DNA of 64,000 nt from Pseudomonas fluorescens (GCF_902498195.1 NZ_CABVIY010000001.1:1-64000); one strand, 5' to 3'; positions 1-9,729 are shown, counted from the stretch's first letter. Made by a program: numbers and translations. Notes: generated by a model not told the origin, from the letters alone.

Positions 1-73
1 AACTCAGAAGTGAAACGATGCATCGCCGATGGTAGTGTGGGGTTTCCCCATGTGAGAGTAGGTCATCGTCAAG
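1..73 (+). rRNA. rrf: 5S ribosomal RNA, 3' part only
   Basis: The first bases match the 3' two thirds of Pseudomonas 5S rRNA, from the AACTCAGAAGTGAAACG segment through GAGAGTAGGTCATCGTCAAG. The 5' part, and presumably the 16S and 23S genes, lie before the window. The exact 3' end is uncertain by one or two bases. Confidence 0.95.
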
Positions 74-83
74 ATTAAATTCC

Positions 84-120
84 GAAACCCCAATTGCGAA
101 AGCAGTTGGGGTTTTGTTTT
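84..120 (+). terminator. Rho-independent terminator of the rRNA operon
   Basis: AACCCCAA and TTGGGGTT form a hairpin around a short loop, followed by a T-rich run. It lies directly after the 5S end. Confidence 0.85.
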
Positions 121-142
121 TGCCTGCGAAAAAGTGGCGTAA

Positions 143-172
143 AGAAAGGGACAGCCTAAGGGCTATCCCTGG
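143..172 (-). terminator. Terminator of the LLM oxidoreductase gene
   Basis: AGGGACAGCC (147-156) and GGCTATCCCT (161-170) form a near-perfect hairpin. Read on the minus strand it is followed by TTTCTTT, and it sits about 15 bases beyond the stop of the minus-strand gene. Confidence 0.6.
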
Positions 173-187
173 TTCCGGCAGTCTCCT

Positions 188-1111
188 TCAGTGAAACTTT
201 GGCAAAACGTATTCCGCAATCTCCTGAATAGTCTCTGCGATAGGTCGCTCACTGCGACGCAGATGCAATCCTACGTGCTGTACACCCGCCTCACGCAACG
301 CCTGCAGTTCATCAATCAACGCCAATCGCCCGCAGCATCCACCGAAGCGAACACGACGCATCGGGGCATGGGGGTTGGCCGCCAGATCCAGATGAACAAA
401 ACTGATGTAGGGTTTGTTGCCACCTACTTCACGCCACAGCCCCACTCGACGACGATGTTCGTCCGGCGTACCGGGGTAGGCGAGCCAGCCGTCCATGTGT
501 TGACCAATCCACGCTGGAGATTGCTGGCCAAGGCCCGCTACCAGTAACGGAGCCGGCTGCTCACGCTCGGGCAACAGGCGTGCTCCTTCGGGCAGGCGGC
601 CCTCGCCCTGGCTGCGCAGCAGTTCAACGGTATCGCGGAAGCTGTCGCCGCGCTGATCGTAATCCACATTGAACAACGGATACTCCATCGGACGGTCACC
701 GCTGGCCACGCCCAGCAACAGGCGCCCGTCACTCAGTTCGTCGACACTGTTGGCCGACTTGAGGGTCAGCCAAGGCTGGCGTAACGGGAGTACAACCGCC
801 GCCGTACCCAGCATGATGTTGTGGGTGATGCCGGCCAGATACCCCAGGTAGGAAAAGGTTTCGAACACTTGCGCGGCATCACCGAAGTGAGGGTCGTACA
901 CAGGGACGTCGCGAACCCACAGCGCACTGAAACCCGACTGATCGGCCAGGCGGGCCAGGGCCGCGTGTTGCTTCAGATCAGGCACACCAAAGGGCCGGCT
1001 TTCGGCAACCCGCCGCCGCTGACCGTCGCTGGACCAATCATTATCCAGCGGCAGTTCAAGGCCAATGGAAAACCCGTTCGAACCCAGTAATCGTTGAAAT
1101 CGTGGATGCAT
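188..1111 (-). CDS. Luciferase-like (LLM class) flavin oxidoreductase
   Basis: The 307-residue protein resembles bacterial luciferase-like flavin-dependent oxidoreductases, which are TIM barrels. Visible family features are the N-terminal substrate region (GFSIGLELPLDND), ALWVRDVP, then LGTAAVVLPLRQP and DGRLLLGVASGDRP in the middle, and a C-terminal barrel strand with GVQHVGLHLRRS. I chose the ATG at 1111, because CAGGAG lies 8-9 bases upstream; an ATG 13 codons further upstream lacks a ribosome binding site. The substrate is unknown. The gene stands alone between the rRNA operon and the PBP2 gene, on the opposite strand to both. The subfamily is probably the one annotated as luciferase-type oxidoreductase, but motif reading alone cannot fix the reaction. 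Confidence 0.8.
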   Translation of the reverse strand: MHPRFQRLLGSNGFSIGLELPLDNDWSSDGQRRRVAESRPFGVPDLKQHAALARLADQSGFSALWVRDVPVYDPHFGDAAQVFETFSYLGYLAGITHNIMLGTAAVVLPLRQPWLTLKSANSVDELSDGRLLLGVASGDRPMEYPLFNVDYDQRGDSFRDTVELLRSQGEGRLPEGARLLPEREQPAPLLVAGLGQQSPAWIGQHMDGWLAYPGTPDEHRRRVGLWREVGGNKPYISFVHLDLAANPHAPMRRVRFGGCCGRLALIDELQALREAGVQHVGLHLRRSERPIAETIQEIAEYVLPKFH

Positions 1112-1381
1112 GTAAAGACTCCTGAAAAACTCAAACCCAATGACATGCACCCAGTATCAACAGCAGGATCAGCAAGAAAAATGCATGAATCGGAATATCA
1201 ATCTTGAGTGAAACGCACGAGTCTGCCACCAAGATGAAAAACTCTTCACCCCGCCACGACCGCCATTGGGGGAAACGCATCAAAGTGAACAGGCAGTTTT
1301 TGATAAGGTGCAGCTCGTTTTTTAACGGACTGCGTTGACGCCCACGGATCGGCACCGCTTTTTCAAAGAGTTGCCCTGGAA

Positions 1382-3274
1382 ATGCCTGAACCGATACCGA
1401 TCAAGGACCACGAAAAAGAGACGCGCCTGGTCAACAAAAGACTCATGGCCTGCGCCTTGCTCGTCGTCGCCATCACCTGCGCGCTGGTGGTGCGCATGTA
1501 CATCCTACAAGTCGTTGAATTCGACTATCACTCGACGATTTCTGAAAACAACCGCGTCCACGTGCTGCCGATCACGCCCACCCGTGGCCTGATTTATGAC
1601 CGTAATGGCGTGGTGCTCGCGGACAACCGGCCCAGTTTCAACCTGACCATCACCCGCGAACGCGCAACCGATGTCCAAGAAGAACTGGACGAGGTGGTCA
1701 ACCTGCTGCACCTGCCAGCCGAAGATCGCACGCTGTTCGACAAGGCCATGAAACAGGCGCGCCATCCCTTCGTTCCCGTAACGCTGTTCTATGAGTTGAG
1801 TGAAGAACAGATCGCGATACTGGCGGTCAACGAGTTCCGTTTGCCGGGCATCGATGTCGAGCCGCAGTTCGTCCGCCATTACCCATTGGCCGAGCACTTC
1901 GCTCATTCGATTGGCTACGTCGGACGGATCAACGAGAAGGAATCCAAGGCTCTCGATTCGGTCGAGTACCGCGGCACCCAATCCATTGGCAAGACCGGCA
2001 TCGAAAAATTCTACGAGTCGCAATTGCATGGCCATGTCGGTTACGAGGAAGTCGAAACCAACGCCCAGGGCCGCGTACTGCGAGTGCTTAAGCACACCGA
2101 CCCGGTTCCTGGCAAAAACATAGTATTGAGCCTCGACGTCAAACTTCAGGAAGCCGCCGAGCAAGCCCTGGGCGATCGCCGTGGCTCCGTGGTCGCGCTT
2201 GATCCGTCGACCGGTGAGGTGCTGGCCATGGTCAGCAAGCCCAGCTTCGACCCGAACCTGTTCGTGACCGGCATTAGCTTCAAGGAATACGCGGCGCTGC
2301 ATGATTCGATCGACCGGCCGCTGTTCAACCGCGTGCTGCGCGGACTCTACGCGCCCGGTTCGACCATCAAGCCGGAAGTGGCGATTGCCGGTCTGGACGC
2401 CGGTGTCGTCACGCCGCAGACCCGGGTGTTCGATCCGGGTTACTACCAACTTCCGGATTTCGATCACAAATATCGCAACTGGAACCACAGCGGCGATGGC
2501 TGGGTGGACATGGACGCGGCGATCATGCGCTCCAACGACACCTACTTCTACGACCTGGCCCACAAGCTGGGTATCGATCGCTTGCACGATTACATGGCGA
2601 TGTTCGGCCTGGGTGAGAAGGTGTCCCTGGACATGAACGAAGAGTCCGCAGGCCTGATGCCCTCCCAGGCCTGGAAACGCGCCACGCGCCGCCAGCCCTG
2701 GTTCCCCGGTGAGACGGTGATCCTCGGCATCGGCCAGGGCTACATGCAGGTCACGCCGCTGCAACTGGCCCAGGCCACGGCGCTGATTGCCAACAAAGGG
2801 GTGTGGAATCGCCCGCACCTGGCGCAGACCGTGGACGGCGTCGCACCGGTGGATGAGCACCCAATGCCGAACATCCTGCTCAAGGATCAGCGTGACTGGG
2901 AGCAGGTCAACCATGGCATGCAGATGGTGATGCACGATGCTCGCGGTATCGCCAGGGCCGCGGCGGCGGGCGCGCAGTACCGCATCGCCGGCAAAAGCGG
3001 CACCGCGCAAGTGGTGGCGATCAAACAGGGCGAGCGCTACAACCGGGAGAAAACCCGCGAGCGCAATCGCGACAATGCCTTGTTCGTCGGATTTGCCCCG
3101 GCTGAACACCCTAAAATTGTGATTTCGGTAATGATCGAAAACGGCGAGGCGGGTGGCCGCGTCGCCGGCCCCGTGGTCCGGCAGATCATGGACGCCTGGC
3201 TACTCGACCAGGACGGTCACCTGAAGCCGCAGTACGCGGCGCCGGGCAAGGCGCCCTCTGATCCTCACGTCTGA
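1382..3274 (+). CDS. mrdA: Penicillin-binding protein 2 (peptidoglycan transpeptidase)
   Basis: This 630-residue class B PBP crosslinks peptidoglycan on the periplasmic side during lateral wall growth. It has a short cytoplasmic start, one membrane anchor (about residues 21-42), a PBP dimer domain beginning at PTRGLIYDRNG, and the transpeptidase domain. All three active-site motifs are present: S327-T-I-K330 (APGSTIKP), S384-N-D and K538-S-G. The length is normal for PBP2. No rodA, rlpA or mltB genes flank it, so it is likely a second PBP2 paralogue rather than the copy in the rod-shape operon. The ribosome binding site is weak. Downstream there is a REP pair and then an unrelated regulator. 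Confidence 0.88.
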   Translation: MPEPIPIKDHEKETRLVNKRLMACALLVVAITCALVVRMYILQVVEFDYHSTISENNRVHVLPITPTRGLIYDRNGVVLADNRPSFNLTITRERATDVQEELDEVVNLLHLPAEDRTLFDKAMKQARHPFVPVTLFYELSEEQIAILAVNEFRLPGIDVEPQFVRHYPLAEHFAHSIGYVGRINEKESKALDSVEYRGTQSIGKTGIEKFYESQLHGHVGYEEVETNAQGRVLRVLKHTDPVPGKNIVLSLDVKLQEAAEQALGDRRGSVVALDPSTGEVLAMVSKPSFDPNLFVTGISFKEYAALHDSIDRPLFNRVLRGLYAPGSTIKPEVAIAGLDAGVVTPQTRVFDPGYYQLPDFDHKYRNWNHSGDGWVDMDAAIMRSNDTYFYDLAHKLGIDRLHDYMAMFGLGEKVSLDMNEESAGLMPSQAWKRATRRQPWFPGETVILGIGQGYMQVTPLQLAQATALIANKGVWNRPHLAQTVDGVAPVDEHPMPNILLKDQRDWEQVNHGMQMVMHDARGIARAAAAGAQYRIAGKSGTAQVVAIKQGERYNREKTRERNRDNALFVGFAPAEHPKIVISVMIENGEAGGRVAGPVVRQIMDAWLLDQDGHLKPQYAAPGKAPSDPHV

Positions 3275-3283
3275 ATCATCAAC

Positions 3284-3358
3284 GCTTCGCGAGCAGGCAA
3301 GGCGCCGACCGCAAATCCACGGTTCAACCGGGTCCACTGTGGGGGCTTGCTCGCGAAG
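3284..3358. repeat. REP inverted pair (degenerate)
   Basis: GCTTCGCGAGCAGGC at the left and CTGTGGGGGCTTGCTCGCGAAG at the right form a REP-type inverted pair between the PBP2 gene and the regulator. The left arm is less well conserved. Confidence 0.7.
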
Positions 3359-3487
3359 AACGACAACGCAATCCGCCTGCCGGAACACAAGCGCTGTAAG
3401 GCACTTGCCATCGCCCTGACGTTAACGTAAAGATTGCTCCAGGGCGCCGATGTATCAAGGCGCAGGGCGGACGACCCGGAGCGCTTG

Positions 3488-5392
3488 ATGACGCTAATAA
3501 AAACAAACTCCCCCAAACTGCACCGCGAAGCCCGGTTGGCCCGGGAAAAACTGCACCTGGAAGGCGAAGTGCCGGACGGCGTCCTGCGTGCGGAAATCGA
3601 TGCTTCGTGGCGCCGCAGCCTCAGCCATGGCGTGCATTTCAATGCCAAGCATGAGCTGGCACTGGAATCGAGCGCCAGCCTGGACGTGCTGCTGGCGAGC
3701 AATCGCCTGCTGATCGACGCCGCGCTGCCGGCCATCGATTACCTGGCCGAACGCCAGGGCAAGGAAGGCCTGATCATCCTCGCCAACTCCGACGCCACCA
3801 TCCTCGCCGTCGAGGGGCGCGCCGACCGCCTCAAGGGCAGCGGCCTGCAAGACATCACCCTGGGCGCCTGCTGGAGCGAAGCCGCTCGCGGCACCAACGC
3901 CCTGGGCACGGCGCTGGTCGAAGCCCGACCCACCCTGATCGATTGCGGTGAACATTACCTCGATCGCTTGAGTGATTTTTCCTGCACCTCGGTGCCGATC
4001 CATTGCCCGCAAGGCGACATCCTCGGCGTACTCGACCTGACCCGCGAAGGCCCGCTGGGCCGCGCCCACGACAGTACGGCGCTGCTGGCCATGGCGGTCA
4101 GCCAGATCGAAAGCCGGGTGTTCAACGCCAGCTATCGGGACGAAATCGTCCTGGCTTTCCACAGCCGTCGCCAATACCTGGAATCCCCGTGGCAAGGCCT
4201 GCTGGCGGTGAGCCTCGGCGGGCAGATCCTCGCGGTCAGTGCCCAGGCCTGCCAGTTGCTGCATGCCGAGCGTTTGGCGCTGGTCGGTCGGCGTTGCGAA
4301 GAGTTTCTGGGCGTCGATGGCCTGCAACTCCTGGCTCGCCTGCACCAGGGCGGCACCGGCAGTCTGCAGACCGCCAAGGGTGAGTTCTTCTACAAAACCC
4401 TGCGCGCGCCACAGCGAAGCCTCAATGTCACTACACCACCCCGCACCACGGCGAAGACCACCAAGGCACCACCGGACCTCGAATCCCTGGCGGGCAGTAA
4501 CGTCCGTTATGCCCGCGCCCTGCGCATGGCCCGGCAAGGGCTGGCCAACCAATTGCCGGTGTTGCTGCTGGGCGAAACCGGTACCGGCAAGGAAGTCATC
4601 GCCCGGGCCCTGCACATGGCCGGCAGCCGTTGTGACAAACCTTTCGTCGCGGTCAATTGCGCGGCCATTCCCGAAGGCCTGATCGAGTCCGAGCTGTTCG
4701 GCTACCGCGAAGGCGCGTTCACCGGTTCGCGCCGGGGCGGCATGGTCGGGCGTTTGCAACAGGCCCACGGCGGCACCCTGTTTCTCGATGAAATCGGCGA
4801 CATGCCGCTGGCCCTGCAAGCCCGATTGCTACGGGTGTTGCAGGACCGCAAGGTCGCACCGCTGGGCGCCGGCGAAGAACAGGACATTGACGTCGCGCTG
4901 ATCTGCGCCACCCACCGCGACCTCAAGCGCCTGGTGGAAGACAAGCACTTTCGCGAAGACCTGTTCTACCGCGTCAACGGCATCAGCGTGATGCTGCCGG
5001 CCCTGCGCGAGCGCGAGGATTTCACCGCGCTGGTCGGCCGCCTGCTCGCCCGGCTCGATGCGCCGGCCGTGGTGCTGCATGACGACCTCAACCGCCTGCT
5101 CGGCAACTATCACTGGCCGGGCAACATCCGCCAGCTGGAGATGGTCCTGCGCACCGCATTAGCCATGCGCGAACCGGGGGAAACCGTGCTCACGCTCGAT
5201 CACTTGCCCGACAGCATGCTCGACGAGTTGACCGCGACCGAGCGTCCCCAGGCTGGCAGCATTCGCGAAAACGAACTGGAGATGATCCGCCAGTCCCTGG
5301 ACAACCATCAGGGCAACGTCTCGGCCGCCGCGGACGCCCTGGGTATCAGCCGCGCGACCCTGTATCGCAAGCTCAAACAGTTGCGTTCGTGA
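3488..5392 (+). CDS. Sigma54-dependent AcoR-type activator, likely of amine dehydrogenase genes
   Basis: A 634-residue bacterial enhancer-binding protein. The N-terminal part (about residues 50-220) is GAF-like sensor sequence of the AcoR type. The central AAA+ domain has Walker A GETGTGKE, the sigma54 contact loop GAFTGS (G409), Walker [12 protein letters not shown] and the R-finger region. A Fis-type helix-turn-helix ([20 protein letters not shown]) closes the protein. I chose ATG 3488 because GGAG lies 7 bases upstream; the frame also opens with a TTG 18 codons earlier. Its stop overlaps the start of qhpF by one base, so it belongs to the amine dehydrogenase accessory operon. A matching sigma54 promoter lies before the aldehyde dehydrogenase gene (14788-14803), which makes that gene and qhpA its likely targets. 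The effector is presumably an amine or aldehyde, by inference. Confidence 0.88.
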   Translation: MTLIKTNSPKLHREARLAREKLHLEGEVPDGVLRAEIDASWRRSLSHGVHFNAKHELALESSASLDVLLASNRLLIDAALPAIDYLAERQGKEGLIILANSDATILAVEGRADRLKGSGLQDITLGACWSEAARGTNALGTALVEARPTLIDCGEHYLDRLSDFSCTSVPIHCPQGDILGVLDLTREGPLGRAHDSTALLAMAVSQIESRVFNASYRDEIVLAFHSRRQYLESPWQGLLAVSLGGQILAVSAQACQLLHAERLALVGRRCEEFLGVDGLQLLARLHQGGTGSLQTAKGEFFYKTLRAPQRSLNVTTPPRTTAKTTKAPPDLESLAGSNVRYARALRMARQGLANQLPVLLLGETGTGKEVIARALHMAGSRCDKPFVAVNCAAIPEGLIESELFGYREGAFTGSRRGGMVGRLQQAHGGTLFLDEIGDMPLALQARLLRVLQDRKVAPLGAGEEQDIDVALICATHRDLKRLVEDKHFREDLFYRVNGISVMLPALREREDFTALVGRLLARLDAPAVVLHDDLNRLLGNYHWPGNIRQLEMVLRTALAMREPGETVLTLDHLPDSMLDELTATERPQAGSIRENELEMIRQSLDNHQGNVSAAADALGISRATLYRKLKQLRS

Positions 5393-7110
5393 TGCAGCGC
5401 CTGATCGTTCGGCTGATCGACAGCCAGAACCCCGAAGCCCTGCAAGCGGCGCTGCGTTGGCTCTACAGCTTTGTGCGGCCCCATCGGCTGGCGATTTCCG
5501 GGTTGTTGGGGCTGTCGGTCTGCGCATCGGCCTTGGTGCTGGTGCAACCCTGGCTGACCAAACTGCTGATTGATGACGGCCTGCTCGCGCGCAACTTCCC
5601 GATGCTGGTGCTGATCGCCGGGTTGATGATCGTCGCCGGGTTGCTGGGTACGGCACTGTCGGGAATCAATCGATACCTGCACACGCGGCTGTCCGGGCGG
5701 ATGCTGTTTGCCCTGCGCGACGACCTCTATCGGCACTTGCAGACCTTGTCACCGAGCTTCTACGGCCAGCGGCGCATCGGCGACCTGATGTCGCGGCTCG
5801 ATGGCGACGTGGCCGAGATCCAGCGCTTTGCCGTGGATTCGCTGTTCTCGGCGGTGTCCAGCGTGATCGGCCTGGTGGTGGCCGTGGCGATGCTGCTGAC
5901 CCTGTCGTGGAAGCTGTCGCTGCTGGCGCTGGTGCTGATCCCCCTCGACGTGCTCTGGCTGCGCTGGATGCGGCGCAAGGTCGAACGCGATGTGCGGCAG
6001 TTGCGCGAACGCTCGGCGGACATGTCGTCGTTCATGGTCGAGACCCTGCCGGTGATGAAGTTCATCCAGTCCGCCGGCCAGCAACAGCGCGAAGCACGGC
6101 GCCTGGAAACCCTGGGCCAGGGCTACATGAGCCAGTTGCTGCGCCTGCAAGTCACCGAGTTTTTCACCCAGGCCGTACCGGGCACCTTGACCTCGCTGTC
6201 CCGCGCTTGCGCGTTTCTGATCGGCGGTTACTGGGTGGTGCAGGGCACCTGGCAGCTGGGCGCGCTGATTGCGTTTTCCACTTACCTGGGCATGGCCGTG
6301 GGCCCGGTTCAGAGCTTGCTCGGGCTTTATGTCGCGATTCAGCGCATGACCGTCAGCCTCGGTCGGGTGATGGAGCTGCGCGGCGAACAGCCGACGGTAC
6401 TGTCGCCCGCCGCGCCGCAGCCGATACCGACCTCGGGCGAACTGCGTTTCGACGACGTGCACTTCAGCCATCCCGGTCGCTCGACCACCCTGCGCGGCAT
6501 CGAGGCCCGCATTCCCTACGGTTTGAAAGTCGCGCTGAGCGGTGGCTCCGGCGTCGGCAAATCGACCCTGATCGACCTGCTGCAACGCCACCACGACCCG
6601 CAATCAGGCCGGGTGCTGTTGGGCGAAGTGGATGTGCGCGAGCTGGACCTGTTCCAGTTGCGTCGACGTATCGCCGTGGTCAGCCAGGATATCGTGCTGT
6701 TCCGCGGCAGCCTGGCCGACAACCTGGCCTATGCGGTGCCCGACGCCAGTCGCGAAGCGATTGCCGAAGTGGCGCGGCTGGCGCAGCTCGATAGCCTGAT
6801 CGCGTCGTTGCCCGAAGGCCTCGACAGTCCGCTGGGCGAGCGCGGCCAGCAGTTGTCCGGCGGGCAGAAGCAACGCATTGCCATTGCCCGGGCGCTGTTG
6901 CAGGACCCCTTGATCCTGGTGCTCGACGAAGCCACCTCGGCGGTGGACGAAGCCACCGAGCGCGAAGTGATCGAGGCCATCGACCGCCTGTTCGCCGGGC
7001 GCACGCGCATCCTCATCAGCCACCGCCCCTCGACCCTGGCCGATGCCGACCTGCGCTTTGAACTGCTCGACGGCGTATTGATTTCCAAAACGGTGCTGCA
7101 TGAAGCCTGA
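5392..7110 (+). CDS. qhpF: ABC exporter for the amine dehydrogenase gamma subunit (QhpF-like)
   Basis: A 572-residue half-transporter with fused membrane and ATPase parts. Six hydrophobic segments fill about residues 25-310. The ATPase domain has Walker A GGSGVGKST, signature LSGGQKQRIA, and Walker B LILVLDEATSAVDEATE. In the characterised Paracoccus system QhpF moves the crosslinked gamma subunit (QhpC) across the inner membrane; here it is placed in that role because qhpE and qhpG follow in the same operon and qhpADCB lie nearby. The ATG shares its first base with the regulator's TGA; a GTG one codon earlier is also possible. Its 3' end overlaps qhpE by 11 bases. Without the context it would only be called a lipid A/peptide type exporter. 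Confidence 0.85.
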   Translation: MQRLIVRLIDSQNPEALQAALRWLYSFVRPHRLAISGLLGLSVCASALVLVQPWLTKLLIDDGLLARNFPMLVLIAGLMIVAGLLGTALSGINRYLHTRLSGRMLFALRDDLYRHLQTLSPSFYGQRRIGDLMSRLDGDVAEIQRFAVDSLFSAVSSVIGLVVAVAMLLTLSWKLSLLALVLIPLDVLWLRWMRRKVERDVRQLRERSADMSSFMVETLPVMKFIQSAGQQQREARRLETLGQGYMSQLLRLQVTEFFTQAVPGTLTSLSRACAFLIGGYWVVQGTWQLGALIAFSTYLGMAVGPVQSLLGLYVAIQRMTVSLGRVMELRGEQPTVLSPAAPQPIPTSGELRFDDVHFSHPGRSTTLRGIEARIPYGLKVALSGGSGVGKSTLIDLLQRHHDPQSGRVLLGEVDVRELDLFQLRRRIAVVSQDIVLFRGSLADNLAYAVPDASREAIAEVARLAQLDSLIASLPEGLDSPLGERGQQLSGGQKQRIAIARALLQDPLILVLDEATSAVDEATEREVIEAIDRLFAGRTRILISHRPSTLADADLRFELLDGVLISKTVLHEA

Positions 7111-7777
7111 GCTGCGAATCGGTGTGGTGGACAGCGGGCACTCGGCGGCGCAACGGGTTCAAGTGATCGCCGGGCGGCGTTTTTCGCTGGTGGAAGATGG
7201 CTTGGTTGAAAGTGATTTGCGTGACGATCCACTGGGCCATGGCAGCGCGGTGATCGAAGCCATCGGCCGCCGTGCGCCGTCGGCGCTGTTTTGCGTGGGA
7301 CAGGTGTTTGACCAGCGCGGCGTCACCAGCGCCTTGCAGATCGCCACGGCGATTGACTGGCTGGTGGCGCAAGACGTGCGCCTGATCAATTTGAGCCTCG
7401 GTTTGCGCCAGGATCGCAGCCTGTTGCGGGCCGCGTGTGCGGCGGCGGTAGAACGGGGCGTGTTGTTGTGCGCGTCCAGCCCGGCCCAGGGCGAAGGGGT
7501 GTACCCGGCCAATTATCCACAGGTGCTGCGGGTGACCGGCGATGCGCGCTGTGCCGAACTTGAATGGTCGTGGCTCAACAGTGCCCAGGCGGATTTCGCC
7601 GCGTGCGTGCACGGCACGTATCCGGGGCAGTCGGGCGCGAGCCTCGGCTGCGCGGCGTTGAGTGGGCACATGGCGGCGTTCCTGGTGGCCAACCCCGAGG
7701 CGAGCAACGAACAGGTCATCGAGTATTTGCGGCAGCACGCGCGATATCGCGGCCCTGAACGGCGATCCGGGCCATGA
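7100..7777 (+). CDS. qhpE: Subtilisin-like protease for the gamma-subunit leader (QhpE-like)
   Basis: A small 225-residue S8-type serine protease without a signal peptide. The likely triad is D11 (GVVDSGH), H47 (LGHGSAVIEA) and S181 (GASLGCAALSGH), in the subtilase order D-H-S. In Paracoccus the homologous QhpE cuts the leader from the crosslinked QhpC subunit in the cytoplasm or at the membrane before export. The gene overlaps qhpF upstream by 11 bases and qhpG downstream by 4 bases (ATGA), which points to tight translational coupling. It is much shorter than secreted subtilisins, as expected for this dedicated maturation enzyme. Confidence 0.85.
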   Translation: MKPELRIGVVDSGHSAAQRVQVIAGRRFSLVEDGLVESDLRDDPLGHGSAVIEAIGRRAPSALFCVGQVFDQRGVTSALQIATAIDWLVAQDVRLINLSLGLRQDRSLLRAACAAAVERGVLLCASSPAQGEGVYPANYPQVLRVTGDARCAELEWSWLNSAQADFAACVHGTYPGQSGASLGCAALSGHMAAFLVANPEASNEQVIEYLRQHARYRGPERRSGP

Positions 7778-9069
7778 CGACCGTTGTGATTCTGGGCGCC
7801 GGGCCAGCCGGCGCGGCGGTGGCCCTGGGGCTGCGGCGGCTGGGTTACACGGTCACGCTGGTCAGCGAGTGGCGCCGCTTTGCCGCGCTGGAAGGGGTTT
7901 CCCTGCGGGTGCTTGAGGCATTGCGCGGCGCCGGTCTGCACCAGGCGCTCTCGCAAGCCACGTTGCCGTCCCAGCGGCAGGTCAACTGGAACGGCCAGCA
8001 ACACGCGCAAAACGTCGAATTTCTGCTGGACCGCCCGACCTTCGATCGAGGGTTGCGTGAAGACCTGCGATTGGCGGGTGTCGAACTGATCGAAGGCCGG
8101 GTGCTCTCGGTTCAGGCTGGCGCGAGCGGCCATCGAATCGAAATCGACGGGGGCGAGTCGTTGACGGCAGACTTCCTGGTGGAGGCACGCGGTCGTCAGG
8201 CACCCGCTATCGGCAAGGGCCTGCGCGGGCCGGAGACGGTCAGCCTGCTCAATCGCTGGCAAGGTCCGTCGGGTAATACCGCCAGCGCCGTGGAGAGCCT
8301 GGAAGACGGCTGGGCCTGGATGGCGCGACGGGCCGACGGCCAGTGTTACTGGCAATGGACGGTGGACGTGGCCAGCGCCGGGTTGCCGGGCAAGGCGCAG
8401 TTGCTCGACTACTGCCGCCAGCGGCGTCATGAATCGGCGGTGGCCCGGGCATTTTTCGCCGGCGAACTTGAGCACGATTTGCAACTGCACGCCCGCAGCA
8501 GCACGGCGATCCTCAGCCCGCAGGTGTGCGGCGACAACTGGATTCGGGTGGGCGATGCGGCGATGGCGGTCGATCCGCTGTCGGGCAATGGCATCTTTCA
8601 ATCCCTGTCTTCGGCCTTGCAGGCGCCGACGGTGATCAACACCCTGTTGCGTAAACCCGAGCGAGCGGCCCTGGCCCGGCGTTTTCACCAGCAACGGGTG
8701 GAGCAGTTGTTCCTGCGGTTTGCGCGCATTGGCCGGGATTTTTATACCGATGAGCAACGTTGGCCGGATCAGCCGTTCTGGCAGGCGCGACGGCAATGGC
8801 CGGATGCCGAGGTCGCCCATGCCGAGGCGGATTTCAGTGCGCTGCGGATCGAGCGGGCACCGGTGCTGCGCGACGGGTTTGTCGATGAAGCCGAGGTGGT
8901 GATCACGACGGATCAGCCGTTGGGGATCTGGCATGTGCAGGGGGTTGAGCTGGCGCCGTTGGTGCGGCGGTTGCGGGCCGAACCTGCCGAGCATGTACTG
9001 GCGGGGCTGACGGTGGAGCAGGGGAGGATGGTCAGGAGTTGGTTGTTGGCTCAGGGATTCAAGCCCTGA
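7774..9069 (+). CDS. qhpG: FAD-dependent monooxygenase for CTQ biogenesis (QhpG-like)
   Basis: A 431-residue flavoprotein of the tryptophan-halogenase/PHBH-like superfamily. The N-terminus has the dinucleotide-binding motif GAGPAGAAVALGLRRLGY. A second FAD motif, GDAAMAVDPLSGNGIF, lies near residues 257-272. QhpG in Paracoccus hydroxylates the precursor tryptophan of the gamma subunit, the first step toward the cysteine tryptophylquinone cofactor. The start overlaps the qhpE stop as ATGA. It ends the accessory operon; a REP pair and the remnant of the aldehyde dehydrogenase gene follow. Confidence 0.85.
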   Translation: MTTVVILGAGPAGAAVALGLRRLGYTVTLVSEWRRFAALEGVSLRVLEALRGAGLHQALSQATLPSQRQVNWNGQQHAQNVEFLLDRPTFDRGLREDLRLAGVELIEGRVLSVQAGASGHRIEIDGGESLTADFLVEARGRQAPAIGKGLRGPETVSLLNRWQGPSGNTASAVESLEDGWAWMARRADGQCYWQWTVDVASAGLPGKAQLLDYCRQRRHESAVARAFFAGELEHDLQLHARSSTAILSPQVCGDNWIRVGDAAMAVDPLSGNGIFQSLSSALQAPTVINTLLRKPERAALARRFHQQRVEQLFLRFARIGRDFYTDEQRWPDQPFWQARRQWPDAEVAHAEADFSALRIERAPVLRDGFVDEAEVVITTDQPLGIWHVQGVELAPLVRRLRAEPAEHVLAGLTVEQGRMVRSWLLAQGFKP

Positions 9070-9090
9070 CATTTGTGTTGGCACAACTGG

Positions 9091-9164
9091 CCTCTTCGCG
9101 AGCAAGCCCGCTCCCACATTGGAAGGCGTTCCCCCTGTGGGAGCGGGCTTGCTCGCGAAGGCGG
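9091..9164. repeat. REP inverted pair
   Basis: Arms CTTCGCGAGCAAGCCCGCTC and GAGCGGGCTTGCTCGCGAAG face each other after qhpG. The right arm is also the start of the long direct repeat described at 9135-9449. Confidence 0.85.
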
Positions 9165-9449
9165 CCTGGAGATCGCCGCTGATTAAAGCTTGATCAACAC
9201 CGACTTCAACTCGGTGTAATGCTCGATCGCCGCATACCCCATCTCTCTTCCCACCCCCGACATCTTGTAGCCGCCAAACGGCAGCGCCGGGTCCAGGGCG
9301 CTGTGGCAGTTGACCCACACCGAGCCGGACTTGATGCGTGGAATCATCCGGTGCACCGCCGCCAGGTCGTTGGACCAGATGCTCGCACCCAAGCCGTACG
9401 GGCTGTCGTTGGCCAGGCGCAGCGCCTCGGCTTCGTCATCGAACGGAAT
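9135..9449. repeat. Left copy of a ~315 bp direct repeat flanking the first island
   Basis: This segment is repeated in the same orientation at 13213-13527 (offset 4078). I see two mismatches by eye: T/A in the cctggaga(t/a)cgccg stretch and C/T in the ggcgcag(c/t)gcctcgg stretch. It holds one REP arm and the 3' end of an aldehyde dehydrogenase gene. This left copy keeps the complete REP pair after qhpG, so it looks like the ancestral junction. Confidence 0.93.
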
Positions 9450-9470
9450 GGCGACCTCCAGCCGGCCCTA
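9183..9470 (-). pseudogene. 3' fragment of aldehyde dehydrogenase gene
   Basis: The last roughly 89 codons of the aldehyde dehydrogenase at 13261-14751 are repeated here, including the C-terminal PFGGYKMSGVGREMGY region and the same TAA stop. No start codon or catalytic part is present. Identity stops near 9449. A diverged but still homologous stretch (coding GRLEVAIPFDD where the intact gene has GPVLVAIPFDD) continues to about 9470, where an in-frame stop appears. The fragment marks the left boundary of the AT-rich island. Confidence 0.9.
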
Positions 9471-9729
9471 AAGCGAACATATCCAGCATAAAACGACGCG
9501 CTTATTTAGGGTGATAATCAGTGCGTTGAAACACAGTCTGCAAACATCTTTCTTCCTGCCAGAAAATCGGAAATAACCTACAGGTGAAAGTGTTGACTAA
9601 CTAAGTAAGACGTTATTTAATTTTACAGGTTTTAAATAAGTGCCGATGTCTGTGGCTAACGTTTTATAAAGTTGCAAGTGATTTTTAGTGAAATACAATT
9701 TTTATATCATAAATGGACTGGAAGGCTTT
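9471..9729. other. Non-coding leader of the island genes
   Basis: About 260 AT-rich bases with no convincing gene on either strand. The only clear signals are the promoter at 9593-9621 and the ribosome binding site GGAAGG just before 9730. Confidence 0.6.
9593..9621 (+). promoter_or_regulatory. Sigma70-type promoter of the island operon
   Basis: TTGACT and TTTAAT are separated by exactly 17 bases, close to the consensus, about 110 bases before the oxygenase start. Confidence 0.6.

Noticed and set aside
1131..1355. 74-codon minus-strand frame upstream of the LLM gene
   Set aside because: It has no ribosome binding site or family resemblance, and overlaps the leader of the LLM gene.
9091..9164. 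Repeated palindromic units as a CRISPR array
   Set aside because: The units occur as isolated inverted pairs, not as regularly spaced direct repeats with unique spacers, and no cas genes are present.
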